Shown one piece after another: positions 17,094 to 26,400 of a stretch of 44,979 nucleotides of DNA; positions within the stretch are counted from its first letter, which is position 1; the number at the start of each line of letters is the position of its first letter. The translations under genes and the position numbers were made by a program. Location: positions 1 through 44,979 of the forward strand of contig NZ_LXGN01000021.1 of the NCBI RefSeq assembly GCF_009372255.1, written 5' to 3'. The DNA is from Acinetobacter guerrae. GTDB taxonomy: Bacteria > Pseudomonadota > Gammaproteobacteria > Pseudomonadales > Moraxellaceae. The notes under the pieces are model-generated. The model did no database searches, was not told the DNA's origin, and worked only from the letters and a program-made list of their open reading frames with translations.

Positions 17094-17708
17094 CTACTCT
17101 CTATTTCTAATCCAGCGCGCTGGATTTCCTGCAACAACATGATAAGCCTCTAAATCTTTAGTCACCATGCTGTTCATACCGACAACCGCATGTTCAGCAA
17201 TCGAAATACCATCTTTCACACCAACATGTGCACCTAACCAAACATCACTTCCAATCTCGATTCCTTTAGAAATGACAGGTTGCTGATAAACAGGACGATC
17301 TAACTGTATACCATGATCAAAAGCATATAGATGACAATAGGCAGCAATCCGCACTTGATTATGTAAGATAATCCCTGCGCGTCCGCCATCTAAAATACAG
17401 TGATGGTTAATTGCCACTTCATGACCAATCGTTAAAGGCCCATGTAAAGTGCAATCCGCCGCGATAAACGTATTATCACCAATGCTAATTTTACGTCCAC
17501 GTTCCGCAAAGATATGAGCCAATGGAGAAATAAAACAATTTTTCCCAATTTCAATGGTTTCCATTTCCATCAAATAGGCTTGATATTCTTTTTGCCATGC
17601 TTCTGCCCATTCACGATGTTTGGGTTTTAATGACCAATAAAGCCATGGCATATAGTTTAATCGATGCTTATGTTGTTCTCGATATTTAAGTAATCTTTCG
17701 TCATTCAT
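17094..17708 (-). CDS. Left-handed beta-helix (hexapeptide) acyltransferase
   Basis: 204 residues with an N-terminal helical part and a run of hexapeptide repeats: IGKNCFISPLAHIF, IGDNTFIAADCTL, IGHEVAINHHCIL, VRIAAYCHLYAFDHG with the catalytic-type His, IGSDVWLGAHVGV and HAVVGMNSMVTKDL, ending in the AGNPARWI block common to NodL/maltose O-acetyltransferase-type enzymes. The acceptor is unknown; sugars or surface polysaccharides are likely. The ATG at 17708 is chosen because GGAG lies 9 bases upstream; it overlaps the last codons of the upstream YigZ-type gene (which ends at 17701), so the two are cotranscribed. Confidence 0.87.
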   Translation of the reverse strand: MNDERLLKYREQHKHRLNYMPWLYWSLKPKHREWAEAWQKEYQAYLMEMETIEIGKNCFISPLAHIFAERGRKISIGDNTFIAADCTLHGPLTIGHEVAINHHCILDGGRAGIILHNQVRIAAYCHLYAFDHGIQLDRPVYQQPVISKGIEIGSDVWLGAHVGVKDGISIAEHAVVGMNSMVTKDLEAYHVVAGNPARWIRNRE

Positions 17709-18297
17709 GTTCAGGCTCCACAATTTTTAATTGTTCCCGACCACGTGTAATATCCTGAAGTTTTAATTTTAACGGATCAATCTGATGAATCTGCAAAGCG
17801 GCTTCTACAACCACACCTTCACTTGTGTAATTTTCAATATATTCAATTTTTTGATGTGTGAGTTCATATTGAAGAATCGGCCATTCGTTAAAATAACAAG
17901 AGAAAACAACCTGTTTTTTTTCTATGAGTTCTATTTTTTCTGCGAGCATTAAACACTGCCCTGCACAGCCGCCATAAGCTCGAACTAAACCACCTGTTCC
18001 CAGTTTTACCCCGCCAAACCAACGATTAACTAAGACTAAAACATTGGTCAATTCATTGCCTTCAATGGTTGCCAATATGGGACGCCCAGCGGTTCCAGAT
18101 GGTTCACCATCATCATTGAAACGCACATGGTGCCCTATTTTCCAAGCCCAACACTGATGGGTAGTACTGATATCCTTATAACTTTCTAAAAAAGCTTTTA
18201 CTTGCTCTTCGTTTTCAACGGGGGTTGCAAATGCCTGAAATCGACTTTTTTTGATTTCTTCTTCAAAGCAAGTAAGTTGTGCAATGGTATAAGGCAT
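17701..18297 (-). CDS. yigZ: YigZ/IMPACT family protein
   Basis: 198 residues of the YigZ/IMPACT (UPF0029) family. The N-terminal domain carries KKSRFQAFATPVENEEQ, then HQCWAWKIG, FNDDGEPSGTAGRPIL and VNRWFGGVKLGTGGLVRAYG, all landmark blocks. The C-terminal ferredoxin-like domain (residues about 135-198) is present. Eukaryotic IMPACT regulates Gcn2; the bacterial role is unknown, and a ribosome- or nucleic acid-related job has been proposed from the fold. The last codons overlap the acyltransferase start by 8 bases. Confidence 0.93.
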   Translation of the reverse strand: MPYTIAQLTCFEEEIKKSRFQAFATPVENEEQVKAFLESYKDISTTHQCWAWKIGHHVRFNDDGEPSGTAGRPILATIEGNELTNVLVLVNRWFGGVKLGTGGLVRAYGGCAGQCLMLAEKIELIEKKQVVFSCYFNEWPILQYELTHQKIEYIENYTSEGVVVEAALQIHQIDPLKLKLQDITRGREQLKIVEPEHE

Positions 18298-18355
18298 AAC
18301 AATAAAAGAGAATCTATAATGAAATTATGATTATAGCCTGAATAAAGTTGCTAAT

Positions 18356-18384
18356 GACAAAAATCCCCGCAGTAGCGAGGATTT
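18356..18384 (-). terminator. Intrinsic terminator of the type I secretion operon
   Basis: On the minus strand AAATCCTCGC, loop TACT, GCGGGGATTT then TTG: a 10-bp stem with one G-T pair, about 30 bases after the stop of the membrane fusion protein gene. Confidence 0.85.
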
Positions 18385-18412
18385 AAGTATTTCTTCAATC
18401 CTTTGTTGATAT

Positions 18413-19603
18413 TTATCGCTCTCTTAAAGCTTCTTTGGCTTTGTTAAACGGTTTTAATAAATAATCCAGTACCGTCTTCTCACCCGTACGAATGTCTACT
18501 GTCGCCACCATCCCCGGAGTGATACTAAACGACTTACCTTCTTTGTTATAAAGCTTGTCAGAATCAGTACGGATATAAACCCGATAATAAAACTGATCCT
18601 GCTTCACCTCATCACGAATCGTATCAGGCGAAATCACCGTCACCTTGCCTTTTAAGCCTCCATAAATCGAGTAGTCATAGGCGGTGATTTTGACCAGTGC
18701 TTCCTGACCCGGATGGATAAAAGCAATATCTCGTGGAGAAATACGCGCTTCGATCAGCAATTGTTCATCCAATGGCACAATGGTCATCAACTTGCCATTT
18801 TGTGGAATCACTCCGCCCTGTGTCGTCACTGCAATCTCTTTCACCACCCCACGTACAGGTGCTTTAAAAGTGGTTCGGTTTAAAGTATCGGTTCGACCCC
18901 GTACAATCTGCATTTGTTGTTCGGTATCGGTATTAGCCTTTGATAATTCTTCACGTGATTTAACGTAATATTGGTTACGTGCATCGTTGATTTTATTTTG
19001 CAGGTCATTGGCTTCACGTTTTAAACGTAATACCTCTACTTCACTGGCAGCACCTTTGGCGACCAAAGGTTCAGTCATCACTAATTCTTGTTGTACCAGT
19101 TGTAAAGCTTGTTTTAAACCTGAAACGGATTGCTCTAGATTTTCACGTCTGGAATTATATAGCGCCGTTTCTTCTTGTACCAATTTTGGATCTTTTCTAA
19201 TTTCTTCTGGAAACTGTAATGCTGTGCCGTTGACTTCGGCACGCAATCGAGCTGCAGTTGCCTGAGCTGAAATTAGTAAAGATTGTGACTCTCCAACATT
19301 GGATGCAAAACGCGTTGGATCGAGCTGTGCTAGCACTTGTCCTTTTTGTACAATGTCCCCTTCTTGTACATCTAGCTTCGTCAAAATCCCACCATCTAGC
19401 GATTGAATCACCTGTTCTTTTGAAGACGGAATGACTTTACCCGTACCCGTAGAAACCTCTTCTAGTTTAAATAACCATGCCCAGAGTAAGAGGACCAATA
19501 AACCGACCCCTATGATCCAAATCACTAAACTGGCACGAGGTAATGGTGGCTCTTTGTAGGACACTTTTAAAGAACGTTTTGGGAGTTGTAATTGATCACT
19601 CAT
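18413..19603 (-). CDS. HlyD-family membrane fusion protein of type I secretion system
   Basis: 396 residues. A cytoplasmic N-terminus is followed by one membrane anchor (about 25-45, LVIWIIGVGLLVLLLWAWLF), then the barrel-sandwich start GTGKVIPSSKEQVIQSLDGG, a long coiled-coil hairpin (about 100-235), and the return strand TFKAPVRGVVKEIAV. The C-terminal KDQFYYRVYIRTD and PGMVATVDIRTGEKTVLDYLLKP block is that of the HlyD/LapC group. It bridges the ABC exporter and the outer membrane channel. It overlaps the ABC gene by 4 bases (ATGA) and is last in the operon. Substrate inferred to be the adjacent adhesin. Confidence 0.94.
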   Translation of the reverse strand: MSDQLQLPKRSLKVSYKEPPLPRASLVIWIIGVGLLVLLLWAWLFKLEEVSTGTGKVIPSSKEQVIQSLDGGILTKLDVQEGDIVQKGQVLAQLDPTRFASNVGESQSLLISAQATAARLRAEVNGTALQFPEEIRKDPKLVQEETALYNSRRENLEQSVSGLKQALQLVQQELVMTEPLVAKGAASEVEVLRLKREANDLQNKINDARNQYYVKSREELSKANTDTEQQMQIVRGRTDTLNRTTFKAPVRGVVKEIAVTTQGGVIPQNGKLMTIVPLDEQLLIEARISPRDIAFIHPGQEALVKITAYDYSIYGGLKGKVTVISPDTIRDEVKQDQFYYRVYIRTDSDKLYNKEGKSFSITPGMVATVDIRTGEKTVLDYLLKPFNKAKEALRER

Positions 19604-21744
19604 GAACTTGCTCCTTGTCCTGCTGGAATCTGTTGTGCTGCGGATTGTCCATGAAGGATCTGATCACGAGGCCCATCCATCACTATTTTTCCGTCACTAA
19701 CCACAATGATTCGGTCAACCAGTTCCAGTACCGCGCGTCGATGCGTGGCTACAATCAAGGTACGATGTCCAAGCCATGTTTTTAGATGATCAATCAACAT
19801 TTTTTCTGAGACGTCATCAATGGATGCAGTCGGTTCGTCCAATAATAAAATATTGGGTTGTCTAATGAGCAGTCGGGCTAATAGCAAGGCTTGACGCTGA
19901 CCACCTGAGAAACCCACACCGCCCTCTAAAATAAGATGGTCCAGTCCTTCTTTTTTCTCTTCAACAAAGCTGAGCGCACCTGTCATTTTTAAAACATTGA
20001 GAATGTCTGTATCGTTAGCCAAAGGTGCGCCAAGAGTCAGATTTTCCCGAATCGTACCGTAAAACAGGTGGGCATTCTGGTTCAAAAGCCCCATGTCACG
20101 ACGAATATCCGCAGGGTCAATTAAGCTTAAATCCAGACCATCCAGACTAATTTTACCTTGTACTGGAAATTGCATTCCGGAAAGTAGTTGTAATAAGGTC
20201 GATTTACCTGCACCGTTACGCCCTAATATGGCAACTTTTTCTCCTGCCTGAATACTCAGATTAGGGATGATTAAGGTGGGTTTAGGATCATCTTGACCAT
20301 ATTGGAAAGCGATGCCTTTTAATTCATATTCCCCATGAATCACAGGTTTGTGAATGAGATGCGCCTGATCAGGTTGATCGACGGATTTTTTCATCAATTC
20401 ATCTAGGCTGGTCTTTGCCACTTTAGCCTGCTGTAAACGCCCCAATACACCCGTAATTTGAGAAATGGGTGCTAACATTCTGGAAGATAAAATCGAACAA
20501 GCCACTAAAGCACCTGTGGTCATATCACCTTTGATGACTGCAAAACACCCCACTAAAACCACAATCGCATAGGTTAAGCCTTGTATTTTTTGAGTCCATG
20601 CCGTTAATACCCCCACAATCTTACGCTGACGCATACTAATATCAGCGGACACTTCATTCATGTGATTCCACTGATTTTGAAAGCGGGATTCAGCGCGTAG
20701 TAGTTTAATATCTTCAATACCCTGTACCGCTTCCACTAAGATGGCATTCCGGATAGAAGATTCACGCATGCCCTCCTGTGCCAATTTGGCCAGTTTTTTT
20801 TGTACCAGTAAACCTGGCACAATCATTAAGGGCACAACCAATACCATGACCCAAAATAAGCTACCGCCAATTAACCAGAAAATTACAAGGAATAAGAAGA
20901 AAAAAGGTAAATCGGCAATCGCACTGATGGTAGTAGAGGTAACCAGTTCGCGAACACCTTCTAGTTCACGAATTTGTGAAATGAAAGTGCCCGTTGATTT
21001 AGAACGTTCTTTATTTTTTATGCGTAACGCATGCCCAAAAACACGATCTGAAATTTTAAGATCAGCACGTTTACCAATAATATCAGACAGATAAATTCGG
21101 GAAACGCGCAATACAAATTCGAAAATAGCAGCCAGTAATACCCCGCCTGCCAAGACCCATAAAGTCGGATAAGACTGGGATGGAACCACTCGATCATAAA
21201 CTTGCATAGAAAAGATAATTGTTGCCAGTGCCAAAATATTGGCAATCAAAGAGGCAAACATAATATCGACATAGCGTTTCCAGTCTTTGAGGACAATTGA
21301 CCAAAACCAGCTTGCTTCATAAGGCTTAATGTATTCGTCGACACGTGCATCTGGAATCGAGCTTTCTGGTCGGACGATATATATATATTTAATCAGCTTA
21401 TCGAGTTGATCAACCGTAAAGGTCTGTGCTAGCCCTTGTTCTCCACTGAGCTGGATGCTGATCTGTCCTTCTCCATCAGCCTTGTCTATGACGCCAACCT
21501 GCCCATCATTAAATTCGGCAATGACAGGTAATCGCCATGGGTTTAAGAATTCTTTTGAGAATGTGAGTTTGCGATAATTCAGTCCCATTTGACGGCAAAT
21601 CAGCAACAGCACATCATCAATGTTATGGTTCTGGTTCCAGTCCAATTGTAATCGGATGCGTTCTTCTGACGGTTCAATTCGGTAATGTTTGGCAATCACA
21701 AGGACGGATTGTAACCACGGCTGATAGTTAAGTGCTTGACTCAT
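19600..21744 (-). CDS. Type I secretion ABC exporter with inactive C39-like domain
   Basis: 714 residues of the LapB/HlyB type. The N-terminal 130 residues resemble a C39 peptidase-like domain but without the catalytic Cys (the helix reads LVIAKHYRIEPSEER), so it would bind, not cleave, its substrate. A six-helix membrane domain follows (about 165-450), then the ATPase: Walker A GRNGAGKST, signature FSGGQRQALLLARLL, Walker B ILLLDEPTASID, and the switch His in IVATHR. It powers one-step export of RTX or adhesin proteins with an uncleaved C-terminal signal. GAGGT sits 6 bases before the ATG. It overlaps both neighbours by 4 bases (ATGA), so the three genes are tightly coupled. Confidence 0.95.
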   Translation of the reverse strand: MSQALNYQPWLQSVLVIAKHYRIEPSEERIRLQLDWNQNHNIDDVLLLICRQMGLNYRKLTFSKEFLNPWRLPVIAEFNDGQVGVIDKADGEGQISIQLSGEQGLAQTFTVDQLDKLIKYIYIVRPESSIPDARVDEYIKPYEASWFWSIVLKDWKRYVDIMFASLIANILALATIIFSMQVYDRVVPSQSYPTLWVLAGGVLLAAIFEFVLRVSRIYLSDIIGKRADLKISDRVFGHALRIKNKERSKSTGTFISQIRELEGVRELVTSTTISAIADLPFFFLFLVIFWLIGGSLFWVMVLVVPLMIVPGLLVQKKLAKLAQEGMRESSIRNAILVEAVQGIEDIKLLRAESRFQNQWNHMNEVSADISMRQRKIVGVLTAWTQKIQGLTYAIVVLVGCFAVIKGDMTTGALVACSILSSRMLAPISQITGVLGRLQQAKVAKTSLDELMKKSVDQPDQAHLIHKPVIHGEYELKGIAFQYGQDDPKPTLIIPNLSIQAGEKVAILGRNGAGKSTLLQLLSGMQFPVQGKISLDGLDLSLIDPADIRRDMGLLNQNAHLFYGTIRENLTLGAPLANDTDILNVLKMTGALSFVEEKKEGLDHLILEGGVGFSGGQRQALLLARLLIRQPNILLLDEPTASIDDVSEKMLIDHLKTWLGHRTLIVATHRRAVLELVDRIIVVSDGKIVMDGPRDQILHGQSAAQQIPAGQGASS

Positions 21745-23252
21745 GGTTGTACCTCAAATCCCTGAATTGAAATATGGTTAAGTTGATAGGCCTGACGAGT
21801 ACGTCCTGTGGTCTGGATAAATTGAACCAGACTGTTGTAAATATCGTAGCGAGCACTTTCCAGCTCGTTATTGGCCGAGTGAATCGCCATTTCTGCGTTG
21901 AGTAGATCTAGTACTGAGCGTGTACCCAATTTGTATTGTTCCTGATACAGCTCACGGGTTCTGACCGTAGTCGCCTGTCTTTCTGAAAGCACCTGAATTT
22001 GTCTTTGTTTATTTTCGATGTTTTCTCGTGTGGTGCGTAGTTGGTCAAGTACGTCCATATAAACTGAGTTGACTTTGGAACGTGCAGCTTCTTCTGCATA
22101 ACTGGCAGATCTGACCTGCGCCGAAACAGCTCCCCCCTGATAAAAGTTGCTACTCGCTTCCAGCATCACCGCACTATATAGTCCATTATCTTTATCATTG
22201 TTTGGATTAACACCATTCAAGGCCTGACTTAAGGATCCTTTGACTGACAAGGTGGGATATAGGCTTAATTGGGTTTGTTTTTTTTGCGATTTGGCAACTT
22301 CAACTTCGGCCTGTGCCGCAATCATTTTGGGGATGGTATTAAATTCTGGATCTTGAAACAGATCAGAAGATTTCACCAGATCATCAGGAATTGTCCAGTT
22401 TTTATTGCTGACATCAAATCCTAGTAAAGTGCGTAGACGTTGTTGGTATTGTCTTAATAAAGATTGTTCAGCAATCAGACCGGATTGCGCCGATTGTAGA
22501 TAGGATTCGGCTTGTACAGGATCGGCCTGACTGCTAATTCCTGCATTGGCGCGCATGTTGGCAATATCCAGAATTTTTTGGATGCCTATGACTTGTTGTT
22601 CTCCAATCTGACTAATGCGTTTATAGCGTTCAATGTTAATGACGGCAGAAGCAACCTGATAGGCAATATCATCAATGCTGACCAAAACGTTGGCCTGCTC
22701 CACAATCAATTTGGCTTTCTGGGTATCGACGCTGGATTTGACTTTACCAAAGTCATAAAGCAGTTGGGTTGCGCTTAGGGTCAGTAACTGGCGACCACGT
22801 TCGCCTGTCGTCAAATCACCGGTACTCACTCCCCCTGTTAGTTGCGGATAGTACTGGGCTTTGGCAACATCAATATTGGAGTTTTGGGCGGCTAGTGTAG
22901 AAATACTTTGACTAATTTCAGGGTTACGTTGAATGCCAAGTTGAATCGCGTCAATGAGGTCAAGTTGCCGATTCGAGATTGGATTACTTGGATAAGCTTG
23001 TCGTGTCGTGTTTGAACTTGCCACCACCACAGGTAATCGATCCAGTTTGGAGGTATCTACCTGAAAATTGGATAAGTCTTTAAAGCTTACTTTATTAAAG
23101 TCATTATCTGGTGTTGCATTAAACAAGTTTTCTATACCTTGTTTAATTGAAGACTTAGCTGTCGTTGTGGAAGAATCCGCATAGCTGATCGGTACATACA
23201 AACTCCACCATAAATAAAAAGGAATTCTTATAAAGTGTCGCCATTTATTCAT
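21741..23252 (-). CDS. TolC-family outer membrane channel of type I secretion system
   Basis: 503 residues from the ATG at 23252, which gives a normal signal peptide (RIPFYLWWSLYVPISYADS); the frame is open a further 24 codons upstream but that reading hides the signal. The mature protein has the TolC/LapE duplication: SIQRNPEI-like first repeat (LGIQRNPEISQSISTLAAQ) and the second repeat around KMIAAQAEVEVAKSQKKQ, with ARYDIYNSLVQFIQTTGR near the end. It forms the trimeric outer membrane exit duct. It is first in the three-gene operon. The long linker before the first repeat, about 80 residues, is unusual in length but seen in LapE-like proteins. Confidence 0.92.
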   Translation of the reverse strand: MNKWRHFIRIPFYLWWSLYVPISYADSSTTTAKSSIKQGIENLFNATPDNDFNKVSFKDLSNFQVDTSKLDRLPVVVASSNTTRQAYPSNPISNRQLDLIDAIQLGIQRNPEISQSISTLAAQNSNIDVAKAQYYPQLTGGVSTGDLTTGERGRQLLTLSATQLLYDFGKVKSSVDTQKAKLIVEQANVLVSIDDIAYQVASAVINIERYKRISQIGEQQVIGIQKILDIANMRANAGISSQADPVQAESYLQSAQSGLIAEQSLLRQYQQRLRTLLGFDVSNKNWTIPDDLVKSSDLFQDPEFNTIPKMIAAQAEVEVAKSQKKQTQLSLYPTLSVKGSLSQALNGVNPNNDKDNGLYSAVMLEASSNFYQGGAVSAQVRSASYAEEAARSKVNSVYMDVLDQLRTTRENIENKQRQIQVLSERQATTVRTRELYQEQYKLGTRSVLDLLNAEMAIHSANNELESARYDIYNSLVQFIQTTGRTRQAYQLNHISIQGFEVQP

Positions 23253-23350
23253 TCTTTTGTTCCAGAATTTGAAACTTATATCCAAGTCAAAAATTGTACT
23301 TGATTTGAAATAAAACTTTATCATTCCAATAAATTTTATTTCACTATTAA

Positions 23351-23382
23351 AAAAAACTGCTTCATGACTGAAGCAGTTTTTT
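23351..23382. terminator. Bidirectional-looking terminator between adhesin and channel genes
   Basis: AAAAAACTGCTTCA (23351-23364), loop TGAC, TGAAGCAGTTTTTT (23369-23382): a perfect 14-bp stem with A and T runs on both sides. It lies about 20 bases after the adhesin stop (minus strand) and separates it from the secretion operon, which must therefore have its own promoter or depend on read-through. Confidence 0.95.
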
Positions 23383-23400
23383 AAAACATTTTAATTAGAT

Positions 23401-26400
23401 CTAACCAATGATGATTTGGTCATTATTCAGCAAAGTCTGTAATGTCACTTCAGAGGTCTGATTAGTTAATACCAATAACGTTTCATGCGTTGTAAATGTT
23501 GTACCATCACCATCACGATCAACTTTAATTGTTGCAATGTCTTTATCAGCATCATAAGTCACAGAAATATATTTACCGACAGTGGTTGCATTATCTGTCG
23601 CTAAGATAGTCTGGGTTAAACCTGTAAAGAAAGACTGTGAGAACTGAATCACATCGGCATTGGCATCACTTGCTGTATTGCCGACATGAAAATCTGTCCA
23701 AGTATCTACACCATTACCAGCAGTAGCATCCGCAGCATTTAACACCGTGTAGATTGCAGTATCTTTGCCTGTACCACCGATCAAAGTATCATTACCTGCT
23801 CCACCATTTAGCGTGTCGTTTCCACCTTGACCATAAAGAATGTCATTACCATTTCCACCATTAAGTGTATCGTTTCCACCTCTGGTATCAGTAGCAACAT
23901 TAAAATCACTATAATGATCTTTAATATATTGATATCTTTCAAGATCAGTCGGTGTATGACCCAAAGTGATTTGTAATTGTTTATCTAATGCCGCCATCCC
24001 TGAACCAAGAGCATCAGGTTGAGAGGCCGAGTTAAAGTTACGGGTTCCACCAAAAGTAAGTGCGTCAGTATTGATTACATCACCAAAAATAATGTCGTTA
24101 CCATCGCCTCCATTAATGGTGTCATTTCCAACAGGATTTAAAGTTGGATATAAACCCCCAGCTTGTAGCGCGTACTGTAATTGATCAGCTGTCATTACAA
24201 TATCTGGCTGTCCACCAGATCCAGTCACTGTATCTGTACCTGCACTTACATTCCACTGAAGATCATCAATTTGTGCCTGATAATTTGCACTACCATTTTT
24301 ATCCTCTACAGTAAATACAAAACGATAAGTACCTTCACTGGTAATAATACCTGTTTGCATAGTTAGTGCAGTTGAATTAGTAGCGTGATCATTTGCAGAA
24401 GCATTCGAACCTGTTTCGACACTACTCCAAGTCCCATCATTATTTTGCTTCTGTAGAGTCCAAGTAAAGCTATCATTTGCAGTCCAGTTTTGCTGGGTAT
24501 AATTAAATGAAATATAACCTTTAGATACTTTCGTATCGTCGTTAAACGTAATTTCAGGGCCCTCATAAACTGCTGCTTTTCCATTTGCAGCAACAGTGTC
24601 TTTTAATACAAGACGACCATTACTTGAGCTAGAGGCTGTAACTACACCATCTGTATTGCCTGACTGCACTTTCCAATTGCTACGTGTACTTAAACCTGTA
24701 TCATTATTGAAATTGGCTATTGTAGTCGCTGTCGGTACATTACTAGTGCCCACATCAACAGTAATATTGCCAACGGAATCAGTATTATCAAAAAGTTGTA
24801 ACCATGATTTATCGACAGCATTACCAATCCCAATTGCGTTGACTTTACTAATATTACCTAAGCCAGCATTGCCAGAAGTTTGATTTAAACCATGATCAAA
24901 CGTAGTTTTTGACTCGCTAAGCTTAGTGACAGTAGTAGTTGTACCATCACCATCATTTGTTTCACTAGTTCCATTCATGCGAGATGTTGGATCACCATCT
25001 GTTATAAAGAATGTTAGGTTTTGATAATTATTTACTGTATTAGCAGCACCCGTTGTTTTATTTACAGCTGTTGCAGATAAACTCTTAAACCAATCCACTG
25101 TTTTACCAAAAGCAGCTTCGTAGTTTGTACCACCTTGTGCAACTAAATTTGAAATTGCTGTATCTATTGCGCTCCAGTTTCCACTTTTTACATCGCTAAT
25201 ATTGATTCTAATATCGGTAGAATTCCCACTTTGCCCACTTGCAGAAGAAAATGAAATAAGGCCTAAATTAATTTCTCCACCTTTATCCGTGCCCTCAGCA
25301 TCAGCGAAAGGTAGAACAATATTTTGGATATACTGCTTTAATCCTGCTTTTAATAAGTTAATACGTTCATTTGCCGATCCTGCATTTTGATCCAAATTAT
25401 AAGCCATACTTCCAGAAATATCTAAAATGAAAGCAATATTATAATTTGTTCCAGGTACAAGTGTCGTTTTTACTCCGCCAGAATCGCCTAGTAAAACGTC
25501 ATCACCATTACCGCCATTAATTGTATTATCACCATTATTTGCAGTAGATCCTGGAGTCCCTGGAGCGACAATACTACTTACATCTATTTTGGTTGTTGCA
25601 GTATTACTATCAGCACCACCAATATCTGTAACTTTAACTGAAATCTCGCGAGTAACCACCGATGTAGTGGTACCAGAACCTGTACTAAATGTAATTGCCT
25701 TAATCGCACTTTCATAATTAGCAAGCGTACTCGTTCCACTCAAAGTAAGTGTATTACCTGATGGTGATAGTGTAGCAGTGATACCACTTGGTAATGTACC
25801 TGCTTGTAATAAATCTCCAGATTGATAATTAGTTATCGTAATTACTGCCCCTGAAATCTGTTGAGGAACTGTCGCTGCATCAACATCAGTAATTTTAATG
25901 TCTGTGTCTGCTATCGAAATGGCAGCAGCGCCTGCAAGATAACTTGTACGGTAATTACTGCCAGTTTCACCTGAGCTGTCATTGGCATCAAGATCAAGAG
26001 CTGGTACATCATTCACGGGTTTAACGGTGACGTTCACTGTCGCTGTTTCTGTTGTACCACTGGCACTGGTCACGGTGTAGCTAAAGCTGTCGTTACCACT
26101 CCAGTTCGCATTCGGGGTGTATTTGACCGTGCCATCTGCGTTGATCGTCACAGTGCCATGACTGCCATTGCCCACCGCAGTGACCTTAGCATCGCTGGCT
26201 TCAAAGTGGTCGTTGCTCAGTACGTTGATGTTGATCGCAGTGTCTTCATCTGTCGTCGCGCTGTCGTTAAAGGCATCTTGTTCACCCGCCACAGTCACGT
26301 TAATGGTTTGGGTCGTGGTGAAGCCTTGGTTATCCGTGACGCTTACTACGAAGCTGTCGCTGCCATTGTAGTCTTTGGCAGGTGTATAGCTCCAGGTCCC

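Noticed and set aside
23740..23880. DNA direct repeats as a CRISPR or mobile repeat
   Set aside because: They encode the Gly-Asp-rich RTX nonapeptides of the adhesin and are explained by the protein repeat.
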